From NCBI GenBank assembly GCA_947628235.1, contig CANQZC010000015.1, forward strand, positions 1-36,949: a stretch of 36,949 nucleotides of DNA, read 5' to 3'. Under the pieces are notes generated by a model. The model did not search any database. It was given only the letters and a program-made list of their open reading frames with translations, and was not told where the DNA came from. The translations under genes were made by a program, and so were the position numbers. Shown here piece after piece: positions 15,844 to 23,848 of this stretch; the stretch's first letter is position 1, and each line of letters begins with the position of its first letter. This DNA is from an uncultured Bacilli bacterium. GTDB lineage: Bacteria; Bacillota_I; Bacilli_A; RF39; UBA660.

Positions 15844-16587
15844 ATGTTAGAAAATAAAGTAGCAATAATTACAGGAGCAACTCGTGGAATTGGATATGCG
15901 ATTGCTCAAAAGTACATTGAAAATGGAGCAAAAGTAACGATTTTAGGATCTCGAGAAGAGACCGTTACGAAAGCCTTAGAAGGATTAAGACAACAATATC
16001 CTGGCGTAGAGATTTTAGGATATTATCCAAAATTAGATTCTTATGAAGAAGTTTCTAATGTTTTTAAAGAAGTTTATGAGAAATATGGACATATTGATAT
16101 TTTAGTAAATAATGCAGGAGTATCTGCTAGAGATAAAATTTATGATTACCAAGTAGAAGATTTTCAAAAGACAATTGATTTAAACTTAACTTCTGTCTTT
16201 ATTACTTCAAAGGTAGCTGCTCCTTATATGAAAGAAAATGGTGGCGGAGTTATTTTAAATACAAGTTCTATGGTAAGTATTTATGGACAACCTTCCGGAG
16301 TAGCTTATCCTGCTTCTAAGTTCGCTGTTAACGGACTTACGAAGTCTTTAGCACGGGAACTTGGAAAAGATAATATTCGTGTTAATGCCGTAGCGCCTGG
16401 TATTACCAAAACAGATATGGTAGCTAATTTACCAAAAGAAATGATTGAACCATTACTTAGAACGATTCCATTAGGAAGAATTGGAGAACCAGAAGATGTA
16501 GCGAATGCCTTTGTTTTCTTAGGAAGTGATATGGCAAGTTACGTTACGGGAGTTGTTTTATCTGTTGATGGAGCAGCGATGAATTAA
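15844..16587 (+). CDS. Short-chain dehydrogenase/reductase, FabG-like
   Basis: Protein of 247 residues, the standard length for 3-oxoacyl-ACP reductase and related classical SDRs. The nucleotide-binding motif is TGATRGIG (10-17), the NNAG motif is at 89-92, and the catalytic residues are Ser at 141/142, Tyr155 and Lys159 (YPASK). The C-terminus [12 protein letters not shown] matches FabG. The Arg in TGATRG and the following SRE suggest NADPH preference. The start at 15844 follows TAGGAGGA; an upstream TTG extension is not needed. No other fatty-acid genes are adjacent, so a sugar, steroid or other carbonyl substrate is also possible. Its stop overlaps the start of the flavin/rubredoxin gene by one base (TAATG). 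Confidence 0.93.
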   Translation: MLENKVAIITGATRGIGYAIAQKYIENGAKVTILGSREETVTKALEGLRQQYPGVEILGYYPKLDSYEEVSNVFKEVYEKYGHIDILVNNAGVSARDKIYDYQVEDFQKTIDLNLTSVFITSKVAAPYMKENGGGVILNTSSMVSIYGQPSGVAYPASKFAVNGLTKSLARELGKDNIRVNAVAPGITKTDMVANLPKEMIEPLLRTIPLGRIGEPEDVANAFVFLGSDMASYVTGVVLSVDGAAMN

Positions 16588-17210
16588 TGGATAAAAGCAT
16601 TTTAAAAGATCTTAGTTATGGTGTTTATCTAGTTTCTAGTAAGAAAGAGGATAAAGATGTTGGATGTATCGTCAATAGTGCGATGCAGATTACCTCTAAC
16701 CCAGTTACTCTTGCGATTAGTGTCAATCTAGATAATTATACCAATCGTGCTATTAAAGAAACAAAAGAGATGGTATTATCGATTCTTCCTGAGGAAGTAG
16801 ATAGTAAAGTTATCGGAACTTTTGGTTTCCAAACAAGTCGTGATATCGATAAGTTTGAAGAGATGGACTATGAATTAAAAGATGGGTATCCTATTCTTAC
16901 TTCGGCAATCGGTTATCTTCGTATGAAAGTTGTAGATATGTTAGAAGTAGGGACGCACACCGTATTTATTGGTGAAGTCGTAGCTATGGAAAAATTAGGA
17001 GACAGTACTCCGATGACGTATGCTTACTATCATCAAGTGAAAAAAGGGAAAAGTCCTAAGAATGCTCCTACATACCAGGAAGAGACAAAGGAAACAGGCA
17101 AGAAACAATATGTTTGTAGTATATGTGGTTATGTTCACGAAGGAGACTTACCAGAAGACTTTGTCTGTCCTGTTTGTGGAGTAGGAAGAGAACTATTTAA
17201 AGAAATGTAA
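16587..17210 (+). CDS. Flavin reductase-rubredoxin fusion (high-molecular-weight rubredoxin)
   Basis: Protein of 207 residues. Residues 1-150 form an FMN-binding flavin reductase-like domain ([39 protein letters not shown] segment, [10 protein letters not shown]). Residues 174-207 form a rubredoxin with iron ligands Cys177, Cys180, Cys194 and Cys197 ([17 protein letters not shown]). In anaerobes such fusions (Hrb of Moorella and clostridial homologues) pass electrons from NAD(P)H to flavodiiron proteins for oxygen or NO detoxification. It is the last gene of the operon and coupled to the FabG-like reductase. No flavodiiron partner is in the window. Confidence 0.93.
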   Translation: MDKSILKDLSYGVYLVSSKKEDKDVGCIVNSAMQITSNPVTLAISVNLDNYTNRAIKETKEMVLSILPEEVDSKVIGTFGFQTSRDIDKFEEMDYELKDGYPILTSAIGYLRMKVVDMLEVGTHTVFIGEVVAMEKLGDSTPMTYAYYHQVKKGKSPKNAPTYQEETKETGKKQYVCSICGYVHEGDLPEDFVCPVCGVGRELFKEM

Positions 17211-17234
17211 AAAAGTAGAGAAATCTACTTTTTT
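17209..17234 (+). terminator. Intrinsic terminator overlapping the stop codon
   Basis: aaaaaagtaga (17209-17219) pairs with tctactttttt (17224-17234) across gaaa. It begins inside the TAA of the flavin/rubredoxin gene. Confidence 0.9.
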
Positions 17235-17258
17235 ATCACATAGAGCGGGGAATGAAAT

Positions 17259-17480
17259 TTGATAGATTATGAACGATTAAGAGAGGATTTAAAAGATTAT
17301 TATGGAACGGCGATGGCAGGACCTTTTCCTATGGCGGTTATAGAATTAGGAAATGTCGAGAAAGCAAGCCCGGAAGAGTTAGTGAGAATCGCTCAAAAAG
17401 AACATATTTCTTTAGAGCAATATCAAAAAGAGGAAGAAGAGAAAGAAGAGAACGGTATTAATCCTTTATTTTCAAAATAA
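17259..17480 (+). CDS. Small acidic hypothetical protein
   Basis: Protein of 73 residues with a TTG start at 17259, preceded by GCGGGG at suitable spacing; the ATG at 17252 meets a stop after six codons. The first half, with a hydrophobic stretch AMAGPFPMAVIELGNV, is followed by a highly charged Glu/Lys helix (YQKEEEEKEENG). No family recognised. It has no obvious promoter and may be read from weak read-through of the terminator just upstream. Confidence 0.65.
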   Translation: MIDYERLREDLKDYYGTAMAGPFPMAVIELGNVEKASPEELVRIAQKEHISLEQYQKEEEEKEENGINPLFSK

Positions 17481-17488
17481 GGAAACTA

Positions 17489-17497
17489 TGATATACT
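17489..17497 (+). promoter_or_regulatory. Extended -10 promoter (TGATATACT)
   Basis: TGATATACT lies 15 bases before the methyltransferase start at 17513. Confidence 0.5.
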
Positions 17498-17512
17498 ATC
17501 TTTGGTGATTCT

Positions 17513-18385
17513 ATGCTTAGAATAAGTAATGAATGGCAAGATTATGAATGTTTAGATGCTGGAAATGGCGAAAAATTAGAACGTTGGAAAGATGTTATTT
17601 TAAGACGACCTGATCCACAAGCAATGTGGCCAACGAATCAAGGGGAGAAACTGTGGAAACATCCTGATGGACATTATTTTCGTAGTAATCAAGGGGGAGG
17701 TCACTGGGAGTTTTTAAAACAACTTCCTGAGTATTGGACGGTATCTTATAAAAATCTTACTTTTAAAGTAAGCCCTACAAACTTTAAACATACTGGGCTC
17801 TTTCCAGAACAAGCGACGAATTGGGACTTTATGATGGAGAAAATCAAGAAAGCTAATCGTCCTATTAAAGTATTAAATCTATTTGCGTATACGGGAGGCG
17901 CGACAATGGCTTGTGCAGCGGCTGGAGCGGAAGAAGTCGTTCATGTAGATGCTGCTAAAGGAATGGTAGAATGGGCCAAAGAAAATATGCAATTAAGTCA
18001 TTTAGAAGACTGCCATATTCGTTTTATTGTAGACGACTGTTTAAAATTTGTCGAAAGAGAAGCTCGTAGAGGAAGAAAATATGATGCCATTATTATGGAT
18101 CCTCCAAGTTACGGACGAGGACCTAATGGTGAAGTATGGAAGTTTGAACATAATATTTATCATTTAATTATGGCTTGTATGAATATTTTAAGTAATCAAC
18201 CACTCTTCTTCTTGATTAATTCCTATACGACAGGAATTTCTAGTACCGTATTATATAATATTTTAAAGACAACATTAGAACCAAACTATGGGGGCGTTGT
18301 AGATGCTGGGGAAGTAGGTCTTTCCATTACGAAAAATAAGATGATTCTTCCTTGTGGTATCTATGGAAGATGGCAAGATGAATAA
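17513..18385 (+). CDS. Class I SAM methyltransferase, RlmI-like RNA type
   Basis: Protein of 290 residues. The SAM-binding motif is VLNLFAYTGG (120-129), a form typical of RlmI/RlmL-related 23S rRNA cytosine/guanine methyltransferases. The catalytic-type motif is MDPPSYGRG (195-203). The N-terminal part (WPTNQGEKLWKHPDGHYFRSNQGGG) is a conserved substrate-side region lacking the PUA domain of RlmI. The likely substrate is rRNA, but the position cannot be given. GGTGAT precedes the ATG. It overlaps the RluA-type gene by eight bases, linking two predicted RNA-modification enzymes in one unit. Confidence 0.88.
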   Translation: MLRISNEWQDYECLDAGNGEKLERWKDVILRRPDPQAMWPTNQGEKLWKHPDGHYFRSNQGGGHWEFLKQLPEYWTVSYKNLTFKVSPTNFKHTGLFPEQATNWDFMMEKIKKANRPIKVLNLFAYTGGATMACAAAGAEEVVHVDAAKGMVEWAKENMQLSHLEDCHIRFIVDDCLKFVEREARRGRKYDAIIMDPPSYGRGPNGEVWKFEHNIYHLIMACMNILSNQPLFFLINSYTTGISSTVLYNILKTTLEPNYGGVVDAGEVGLSITKNKMILPCGIYGRWQDE

Positions 18386-19040
18386 TATTCTTTATGAAGA
18401 TAACCATATCTTAGTTGTGGAAAAGAAAGAAAATGTTCCTGTTCAAGAAGATGAGAGTAAAGACTTAGATTTATTAACGATATTAAAAGAATATATCAAA
18501 GAAAAATATCAGAAACCTGGAAATGTCTATTTAGGACTGATTCATCGATTAGATAGACCTGTTGGAGGGGTTATGGTATTTGCGAAAACTAGTAAAGCTG
18601 CTTCTCGTTTAAGTGAACAAGTTCGTACTCATCAAATGATTAAAAAATATTATGCGGTGGTAGAAGGAATTATCGAAGAAAAAGGTACTTTAAAAGATAG
18701 ACTCTATAAAGATCAAAAAAGAAATATAGTAACCGTAGATGAACGAGGAAAAGAAACTATTTTAGACTATCAAAGAATTGCTGTGAAGAACAATACGAGT
18801 CTAGTTGATATTTCTCTTCAAACGGGAAGATCACATCAAATACGAGTTCAATTTAGTAGTAGGGGACATGCTCTTTTAGGAGATCAAAAATATAATCCAA
18901 AAGCGATTTCAGGAATGCAGATTGCTTTATTTGCGTACTCCTTATCTTTTTATCATCCTATTACGAAAGAATTGTTAACCTTTTCTTTACCACTTCCTGA
19001 TAGAGAACCATTTCGTCTATTTCAAGATACTAGAAAATAG
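18378..19040 (+). CDS. RluA-family pseudouridine synthase
   Basis: Protein of 220 residues that isomerises uridine to pseudouridine in rRNA or tRNA. The catalytic motif is HRLDRPVGG (56-64) with Asp59 as the nucleophile. QTGRSHQIRVQ and GDQKYNP are the other family signatures. There is no N-terminal S4 RNA-binding domain, as in the shorter RluA/TruC-like members. The ATG at 18378 overlaps the end of the methyltransferase gene by eight bases and has GGAAGA upstream; the earlier in-frame GTG and ATG lack a better site. Confidence 0.93.
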   Translation: MNNILYEDNHILVVEKKENVPVQEDESKDLDLLTILKEYIKEKYQKPGNVYLGLIHRLDRPVGGVMVFAKTSKAASRLSEQVRTHQMIKKYYAVVEGIIEEKGTLKDRLYKDQKRNIVTVDERGKETILDYQRIAVKNNTSLVDISLQTGRSHQIRVQFSSRGHALLGDQKYNPKAISGMQIALFAYSLSFYHPITKELLTFSLPLPDREPFRLFQDTRK

Positions 19041-19050
19041 TATCTTTTTT
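19024..19050 (+). terminator. Intrinsic terminator overlapping the stop codon
   Basis: aagatact (19024-19031) pairs with agtatctt (19039-19046), followed by Ts. The TAG stop of the pseudouridine synthase lies in the hairpin. Confidence 0.85.
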
Positions 19051-19130
19051 CTTGACAAAAATAGGAATTTCTGCTTCCTTTACAAGATGGTTAAAAAGGT
19101 GTATTTCTATATACGATAGGAGTGATTTAT

Positions 19131-19508
19131 ATTTCAAAAGTTTATTTAGCGATGGTAGTATTGCGAAATAAAGTGGGTGAGAAAGACTATTTTTATCATC
19201 CTCTTGGACCCATTTTAGGAACGATAGAAGGTCCATTTTTTATTAGTCATTTAGGAAAAAAGTATCCGAAAATGACCAGTCGTATCATGCGTGTAAACCA
19301 AAGTAGATTTGCTTATTATAATGAGATAGAAGTAACAAAATTGCAAAATTACTTTCCCAAAGAAGAGAATTTTCAAGAGATTGTAAAGCGCTATATCGAG
19401 TATTATTCAGGACTTATGTATTATGTCTATTTAGAAGATCCTAAAGGACATTTCATCATCCCTATCAGCGATTGTTTATTTCAAGAGACTTTAAGAAGAA
19501 GTAGTTAG
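19131..19508 (+). CDS. Small hypothetical protein with an apparent ATT start
   Basis: Protein of about 125 residues, no family recognised. It looks globular, with aromatic-rich segments (KDYFYHPLGPILG, YIEYYSGLMYYVYLEDP) and a repeated 'hydrophobic-PI' pattern. TAGGAG (19117-19122) is a strong ribosome binding site. The in-frame codons at the right distance are ATT at 19131 (or 19125); a GTG at 19122 overlaps the site itself and the first ATG (19152) is too far downstream. So an ATT start at 19131 is the best reading, with 19122 or 19152 as alternatives. Bordered by terminators on both sides. Confidence 0.65.
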   Translation: MSKVYLAMVVLRNKVGEKDYFYHPLGPILGTIEGPFFISHLGKKYPKMTSRIMRVNQSRFAYYNEIEVTKLQNYFPKEENFQEIVKRYIEYYSGLMYYVYLEDPKGHFIIPISDCLFQETLRRSS

Positions 19509-19524
19509 ATATCTACTTCTTTTC
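19496..19524 (+). terminator. Intrinsic terminator overlapping the stop codon
   Basis: aagaagtag (19496-19504) pairs with ctacttctt (19513-19521), followed by a T-rich tail. The 5' arm spans the end of the preceding gene. Confidence 0.82.
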
Positions 19525-19559
19525 TTTTCCCTTTTTCATAAAATAATATAGGTGATTTC

Positions 19560-20219
19560 ATGAAATATAAACTCCATACTCTCTTTTTACTTTTTCTTAT
19601 GATATGTACTTTTTCTTTTCTAAAAGTAAAAGGAAATGCGATGCCTTTAGTAGGAAAGACAATCTATCTAGATGCCGGTCATGGAGGAGTCGATAGCGGG
19701 GCAAAATATAAGGATATTTTAGAGAAAGATATCAATTTATCGATTGTGAAAATCATAGCTAGTAAGTTAGAAAACTTAGGAGCGACAGTCTATCTTACGA
19801 GATATGGAGATTATGATTTAAGTAGTATTGGGGCGTCTTCTAGAAAACGAAGTGACTTATCTACGAGAGCCAAACTAATTAATGAAAGTGATGCGGATAT
19901 TTATCTTTCTATTCATTTAAACTCTACGACTTCTTCCACTTGGAGTGGGATTCAGATTTTTTATGATGATATTGTTCAGGAAAATCTTGTATTAGCGAAT
20001 ACGATGAAAGAGACAATGCACATTCAAAGAGAGGTCATGGAAATCAAAAATATGTATTTTAATAAAAGAGTACAAAAACCAGGAATTTTAATTGAAGCAG
20101 GGTTTTTATCGAATGCTCATGACCGCTATTTACTAAAGCAAGAAACTTATCAAGAAGAGTTAGCAACCCAAATTGTAGAGGGCGTTTTGAACTACTTTCA
20201 TCATGTAAATTACACATAA
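19560..20219 (+). CDS. N-acetylmuramoyl-L-alanine amidase, CwlD-like
   Basis: Protein of 219 residues with an N-terminal signal/anchor helix (about 5-22) and one Amidase_3 domain. It cuts the amide between MurNAc and the peptide stem of peptidoglycan. Zinc ligands appear as His41 (DAGHGG), Glu55 (EKDINL) and His119 (SIHLNS), with catalytic Glu179 (LIEAGFLSN). There is no wall-binding domain; size and layout match CwlD, which in spore formers makes muramic-delta-lactam in the cortex. Whether this organism sporulates cannot be judged from the window. AGGTGATTTC precedes the ATG. Confidence 0.92.
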   Translation: MKYKLHTLFLLFLMICTFSFLKVKGNAMPLVGKTIYLDAGHGGVDSGAKYKDILEKDINLSIVKIIASKLENLGATVYLTRYGDYDLSSIGASSRKRSDLSTRAKLINESDADIYLSIHLNSTTSSTWSGIQIFYDDIVQENLVLANTMKETMHIQREVMEIKNMYFNKRVQKPGILIEAGFLSNAHDRYLLKQETYQEELATQIVEGVLNYFHHVNYT

Positions 20220-20245
20220 AAAACATATTTTTTTCGCTTATTTTG

Positions 20246-20254
20246 TGATATACT
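20246..20254 (+). promoter_or_regulatory. Extended -10 promoter (TGATATACT)
   Basis: TGATATACT lies 17 bases before the Abi-type gene start at 20272. Confidence 0.5.
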
Positions 20255-20271
20255 TAGTACTAGGTGATAGT

Positions 20272-21210
20272 ATGAGAAGTAATAAGGTGTTTAAGACCCT
20301 AGATGAACAGATTGACATTCTTCGTTCGAAAGGTCTTACTATCAACGATGAGGAGAAAACAAAGGATATCTTGTTAAAAGAAAACTATTTCTTTATTAGT
20401 GGTTATAGACACCTATTTATGAAGTCTTATAACGATGGAAAATTCTTTAAAGGGACTACTTTTGAAGAATTATATGCTATCTTCCAATTTGACCGTCAAG
20501 TGCGAAACATCATGTTTAAACATATCTTGGTAGTTGAAAATAATATTAAATCCTTAATTAGTTATGTGATGTCTAAAAAGTATGGATTTCGTGAGAAAGA
20601 TTATTTAAATGCAGAAAATTTTACTCAAAATCCTATGAAAGTAAGACAGGTACATGATGTTCTAGATAAGATGAAAAGACAGATTCGTGTCAATGGAAAA
20701 CAACATAGTGCGACTGTCCATTACCTAAGTAATTATGGATATATTCCTTTATGGATTTTAGTAAAAGTTCTTTCTTTTGGTATAGTATCTGAACTTTATT
20801 CCATATTAAAAGAAGAAGAACAAGAAGAAGTAGCAAGTATTTATCACCTTGATGTCGCATCGTTATCCATCTATTTATCTATCTTATCCAATTATCGAAA
20901 TTTGTGTGCGCATGAAGATATTTTATATGATCATCGAACACAACGGTCCATTCCCAATACGAAGTATCATGAACTTTTAAATATTGAGAAAAATGAAGAG
21001 GATGAATATATTTATGGAAAGAATGATTTATTCTCTGTCATCATTATTTTACGTCAGATGCTTACCGATGAAGAATTTCGAAATTTAGTTTATGAAATTG
21101 GATATGAGATTGATATTTTAGATGGCAAGATTAACATATTACCACTAAATACCTTATTAAATAAGATTAGTTTTCCAAATAATTGGCGAGATATTTTAGA
21201 TATTCATTAG
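20272..21210 (+). CDS. Abi_2 (AbiD/AbiF-like) HEPN family protein
   Basis: Protein of 312 residues. The N-terminus (KTLDEQIDILRSKGLTINDE, then LLKENYFFISGYRHLF) is the hallmark of the Abi_2 family, which includes phage abortive-infection proteins AbiD and AbiF. A HEPN-type RNase motif is seen as R209-x4-H214 (NYRNLCAHEDILY), the expected catalytic pair. The start at 20272 follows AGGTGATAGT. The family acts, where studied, by aborting phage infection, probably through RNA cleavage or binding. Here it stands alone between a wall amidase and HtrA with no antitoxin gene, so either it is self-controlled or it has a cellular role. Confidence 0.88.
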   Translation: MRSNKVFKTLDEQIDILRSKGLTINDEEKTKDILLKENYFFISGYRHLFMKSYNDGKFFKGTTFEELYAIFQFDRQVRNIMFKHILVVENNIKSLISYVMSKKYGFREKDYLNAENFTQNPMKVRQVHDVLDKMKRQIRVNGKQHSATVHYLSNYGYIPLWILVKVLSFGIVSELYSILKEEEQEEVASIYHLDVASLSIYLSILSNYRNLCAHEDILYDHRTQRSIPNTKYHELLNIEKNEEDEYIYGKNDLFSVIIILRQMLTDEEFRNLVYEIGYEIDILDGKINILPLNTLLNKISFPNNWRDILDIH

Positions 21211-21221
21211 GAGGAAAGAGA

Positions 21222-22289
21222 ATGAAAAAATATGGTGGATATATTGTCACGGTAGTTCTTTCTCTACTAGTTGGAGTGACTTCTACGACATTTGTTTTAT
21301 CTCGTGAGAAAGACCATGATGTAGTAGAAAAAACCGTGTCTGAAGTAAATATTACAGAGTCTAATACGATTAAAGAGGCAATTCAAAAAGTGTACAAATC
21401 CGTTGTTGTGATTGAAGCTTATGAAAGAGGAGAACTTGCTAGTTCTGGATCTGGCTTTATCTATAAAGAAGATGATAAGTACGGATATATTTTAACGAAT
21501 AATCATGTTGTGGAAGGAGCTGGCGGTGTTAAAGTAGTCAATATTGAAGGAGTCGAAGTAGATGCTGAAATTCTTGGTACGGATATCTATATGGATATTG
21601 CCGTTCTACGAATTGATAAATCCTCAGTTCTTCAGATTGCTTCTATTGGCGATAGTAATTCTACAGAAGTAGGAGATACAGTCTTTACGGTAGGTTCTCC
21701 AAAAGGAAGAGATTATATGGGAACTGTTACGAAAGGAATCCTCTCTGGAAAGAATAGGGAAGTAACCGTTCGTCTTTCTAACGGAAACTATATTATGTCT
21801 GTTCTTCAAACAGATGCTGCGATTAACCCAGGAAATAGTGGTGGTCCCCTTGTTAATATTAATGGGGAAGTTATCGGTATCAATTCTTTAAAACTAGTTC
21901 AAAATGAAGTAGAAGGAATGGGATTTGCAATTCCGATTGAAGAAGTCATGATTTATGTAGAACGATTAGAAAAGGGAGAAACGATTGAAAGACCTGTCGT
22001 AGGATTAGAATTAATCGATGCTTCTAATACTTACTTACAAAGATATTACAATATTTCTATTCGCGATGATATTCACGAAGGCGCTGTTATCTATCGAGTA
22101 ACGGAAGGTTCTCCAGCAGCAAATGCAGGACTTCAATCAGGAGATGTTATTATTGAGGTAGATAATGTCAAAGTAACGGATGTCAGCAAGTTTAGATATC
22201 TTCTTTATCGTCATAGCGTTGGCGATAAGATGGCTGTGAAGTATGTTCGCGGAGAGAAAGAAAATAGTACGATTGTGATACTAAAATAA
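21222..22289 (+). CDS. HtrA/DegP-like serine protease with PDZ domain
   Basis: Protein of 355 residues: membrane anchor (about 6-26), trypsin-like protease domain (about 50-255) and one PDZ domain (about 265-353). The catalytic triad is visible as His95 (TNNHVV), Asp125 (DIAVLR) and Ser206 (GNSGGPL). The PDZ contains GSPAANAGLQSGDVIIEVD. Such proteases degrade misfolded exported proteins at the cell surface. TAGGAGG precedes the ATG at 21222; the TTG at 21183 would lie inside the Abi gene. It is 11 bases after the Abi gene, so probably co-transcribed with it. Confidence 0.95.
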   Translation: MKKYGGYIVTVVLSLLVGVTSTTFVLSREKDHDVVEKTVSEVNITESNTIKEAIQKVYKSVVVIEAYERGELASSGSGFIYKEDDKYGYILTNNHVVEGAGGVKVVNIEGVEVDAEILGTDIYMDIAVLRIDKSSVLQIASIGDSNSTEVGDTVFTVGSPKGRDYMGTVTKGILSGKNREVTVRLSNGNYIMSVLQTDAAINPGNSGGPLVNINGEVIGINSLKLVQNEVEGMGFAIPIEEVMIYVERLEKGETIERPVVGLELIDASNTYLQRYYNISIRDDIHEGAVIYRVTEGSPAANAGLQSGDVIIEVDNVKVTDVSKFRYLLYRHSVGDKMAVKYVRGEKENSTIVILK

Positions 22290-22317
22290 AGAGCAAAGTG
22301 AATCCTTTGCTTTTTTT
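22290..22317 (+). terminator. Intrinsic terminator of the HtrA gene
   Basis: agcaaag (22292-22298) pairs with ctttgct (22305-22311), followed by a run of Ts. Confidence 0.9.
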
Positions 22318-22335
22318 GATTTCATAGGACTTTTG

Positions 22336-22344
22336 TGCTACAAT
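22336..22344 (+). promoter_or_regulatory. Extended -10 promoter (TGCTACAAT)
   Basis: TGCTACAAT lies 22 bases before the glycosyltransferase start at 22367 and probably drives the whole four-gene surface-glycan cassette. Confidence 0.5.
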
Positions 22345-22366
22345 ATGGGGGATGTGGAGAGGTACT

Positions 22367-23098
22367 ATGAAAGTATTAATGATTATTCCTGCTTATAATG
22401 AAGAAAAAAGTATCTTAAATACGATATCTTCTTTAAAAAGTGTCAAAATAAAAGATGTCCAATTAGACTATATTGTCATCAATGATGGCTCAACGGATCA
22501 TACTTTAGAAATTTTAGAAGAGAATCATTGTCACTATATTTCTCTTCCTACCAACTTAGGAATTGGTGGAGCAGTTCAAACAGGATATAAATATGCTTAT
22601 CGAAATCATTATGATGTTGCGATTCAATTTGATGGCGATGGCCAGCATGATCCGAATTATATCGCTAGTTTAATTGAAGAAATTAAAAAGGGAGCAGATA
22701 TCGCTATTGGCTCTAGATATGTAGAAAAATTAAGTGAATTTCGTTCTACTTTTATGAGAAGATTTGGAAGTACGATTCTATCTTTTTTAATTCGTCTTTG
22801 TACAGGAAGAAGAATCTATGATCCAACGAGTGGATTTCGAGCTGCCAATCAAAAAGTAATTGAACTTTTTCAAGAAGAATATCCAATGGATTATCCCGAA
22901 CCAGATACTATTGTAACCGTTTTAAAACTAGGATATCGTGTTTCTGAAATCCCTGTTAAAATGAAAGAAAGAACTAGTGGGAAAAGTTCTCTTAGTAGTC
23001 CAATAAAAGCATCTTTTTATATGATTAAAGTAAGTACTGCTATTATTGTATCCGCTTTATCTCATCGAAAGGAGAAAGAAATATGCCAAAAGAATTAA
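22367..23098 (+). CDS. Family 2 glycosyltransferase, DPM1-like
   Basis: Protein of 243 residues, cytosolic GT-A fold. IIPAYNEE opens the domain, VINDGSTD binds the nucleotide sugar and QFDGDGQHDP (about 87-96) holds the metal-binding acidic motif. The layout matches polyprenyl-phosphate sugar synthases (DPM1/GtrB type) that load a sugar onto the lipid carrier. The typical GtrB C-terminal membrane pair is missing. GGAG precedes the ATG at 22367. It overlaps the DUF2304 gene, and the GT2 / DUF2304 / GtrA set is a common cassette for lipid-linked sugar transfer. Confidence 0.93.
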   Translation: MKVLMIIPAYNEEKSILNTISSLKSVKIKDVQLDYIVINDGSTDHTLEILEENHCHYISLPTNLGIGGAVQTGYKYAYRNHYDVAIQFDGDGQHDPNYIASLIEEIKKGADIAIGSRYVEKLSEFRSTFMRRFGSTILSFLIRLCTGRRIYDPTSGFRAANQKVIELFQEEYPMDYPEPDTIVTVLKLGYRVSEIPVKMKERTSGKSSLSSPIKASFYMIKVSTAIIVSALSHRKEKEICQKN

Positions 23099-23451
23099 TC
23101 CTTTTTTTACTTTTTCTTTGCCTTTTTTTCTTAGGAAATATTTGGAGATTAGCTAGTAAGAAAAAGATTTTATTGAAACATGCTCTGTTATGGTCTCTTT
23201 TGACTATTTTAGTAATGATAGCAACTTTGACAACAAAATATTTAAAAGTTCTTTCTGATTTTGTTGGTATTGAAGAGGTATCGAATATGATTTTCCTTTT
23301 TGGATTTTTAGTTTTACTAGTCATTACTTTTTTACTTACGACAACCGTATCCAAACAAAAGATTGCGATTAGTATCTTAACGCAGGAAGTAGCGTTATCA
23401 AATAAAAGAATAGAGGAGTTAACTCATGATCAACATTCTAAAAAAATATAG
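23083..23451 (+). CDS. DUF2304 membrane protein
   Basis: Protein of 122 residues with three hydrophobic helices (about 4-22, 30-48, 63-87) and a charged C-terminal coiled-coil tail (EVALSNKRIEELTHD). This is the size and order of DUF2304 proteins, which regularly sit beside GT2 and GtrA genes and probably form part of the transferase complex. AAGGAG precedes the ATG. It overlaps the genes on both sides (16 and 26 bases), so the three are tightly coupled. Confidence 0.85.
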   Translation: MPKELILFLLFLCLFFLGNIWRLASKKKILLKHALLWSLLTILVMIATLTTKYLKVLSDFVGIEEVSNMIFLFGFLVLLVITFLLTTTVSKQKIAISILTQEVALSNKRIEELTHDQHSKKI

Positions 23452-23839
23452 TACGATTCTGAAATATCTATTTTCAGCAGGAACTTCGTTTCTTTTAGAT
23501 TTAACCCTATTTACGATATTTCTCTTTGTTTTGAAAAAAGGAATGGGCGATGCCGGAATCTTTGTATCTACCGTACTTGCTCGTATCCTTTCTTCTTTTT
23601 ATAATTATTTCTTAAATAAAAATGCGGTATTTCAATCAGGAAAAGAAAAAGTAGATAAAATAACTTTAACAAAATACTATTGTCTAGTAGTCGTTCAAAT
23701 GCTTGTTTCTTCTACTTCTGTCTTTTTCCTTCATCAACTCTTTAGAGTTCCGGAGACGATAATTAAAATTCCTGTAGATGTGGTTTTATTTATTGTCAAT
23801 TATTGGATTCAAAAGAATTGGATTTTTAAAGAAAGTTAG
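23426..23839 (+). CDS. GtrA-family membrane protein
   Basis: Protein of 137 residues with four membrane helices and the GtrA signatures LKYLFSAGTSFLLDL near the start and NYFLNKNAVFQ in the middle. GtrA proteins are thought to move polyprenyl-linked sugars across the membrane for decoration of surface polymers. GAGG precedes the ATG at 23426, inside the end of the DUF2304 gene. Next in line is a polytopic GT-C-like protein that could use the flipped sugar. Confidence 0.92.
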   Translation: MINILKKYSTILKYLFSAGTSFLLDLTLFTIFLFVLKKGMGDAGIFVSTVLARILSSFYNYFLNKNAVFQSGKEKVDKITLTKYYCLVVVQMLVSSTSVFFLHQLFRVPETIIKIPVDVVLFIVNYWIQKNWIFKES

Positions 23840-23848
23840 AGGTTAGAT

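Noticed and set aside
19052..19086. Promoter TTGACA with TACAAG before the small protein at 19131
   Set aside because: The spacing of 23 bases is too long, though TTGACA itself is a perfect -35 hexamer.
23043..23354. 103-codon minus-strand frame
   Set aside because: Antisense to the DUF2304 gene, whose family features and overlaps with neighbours are clear.
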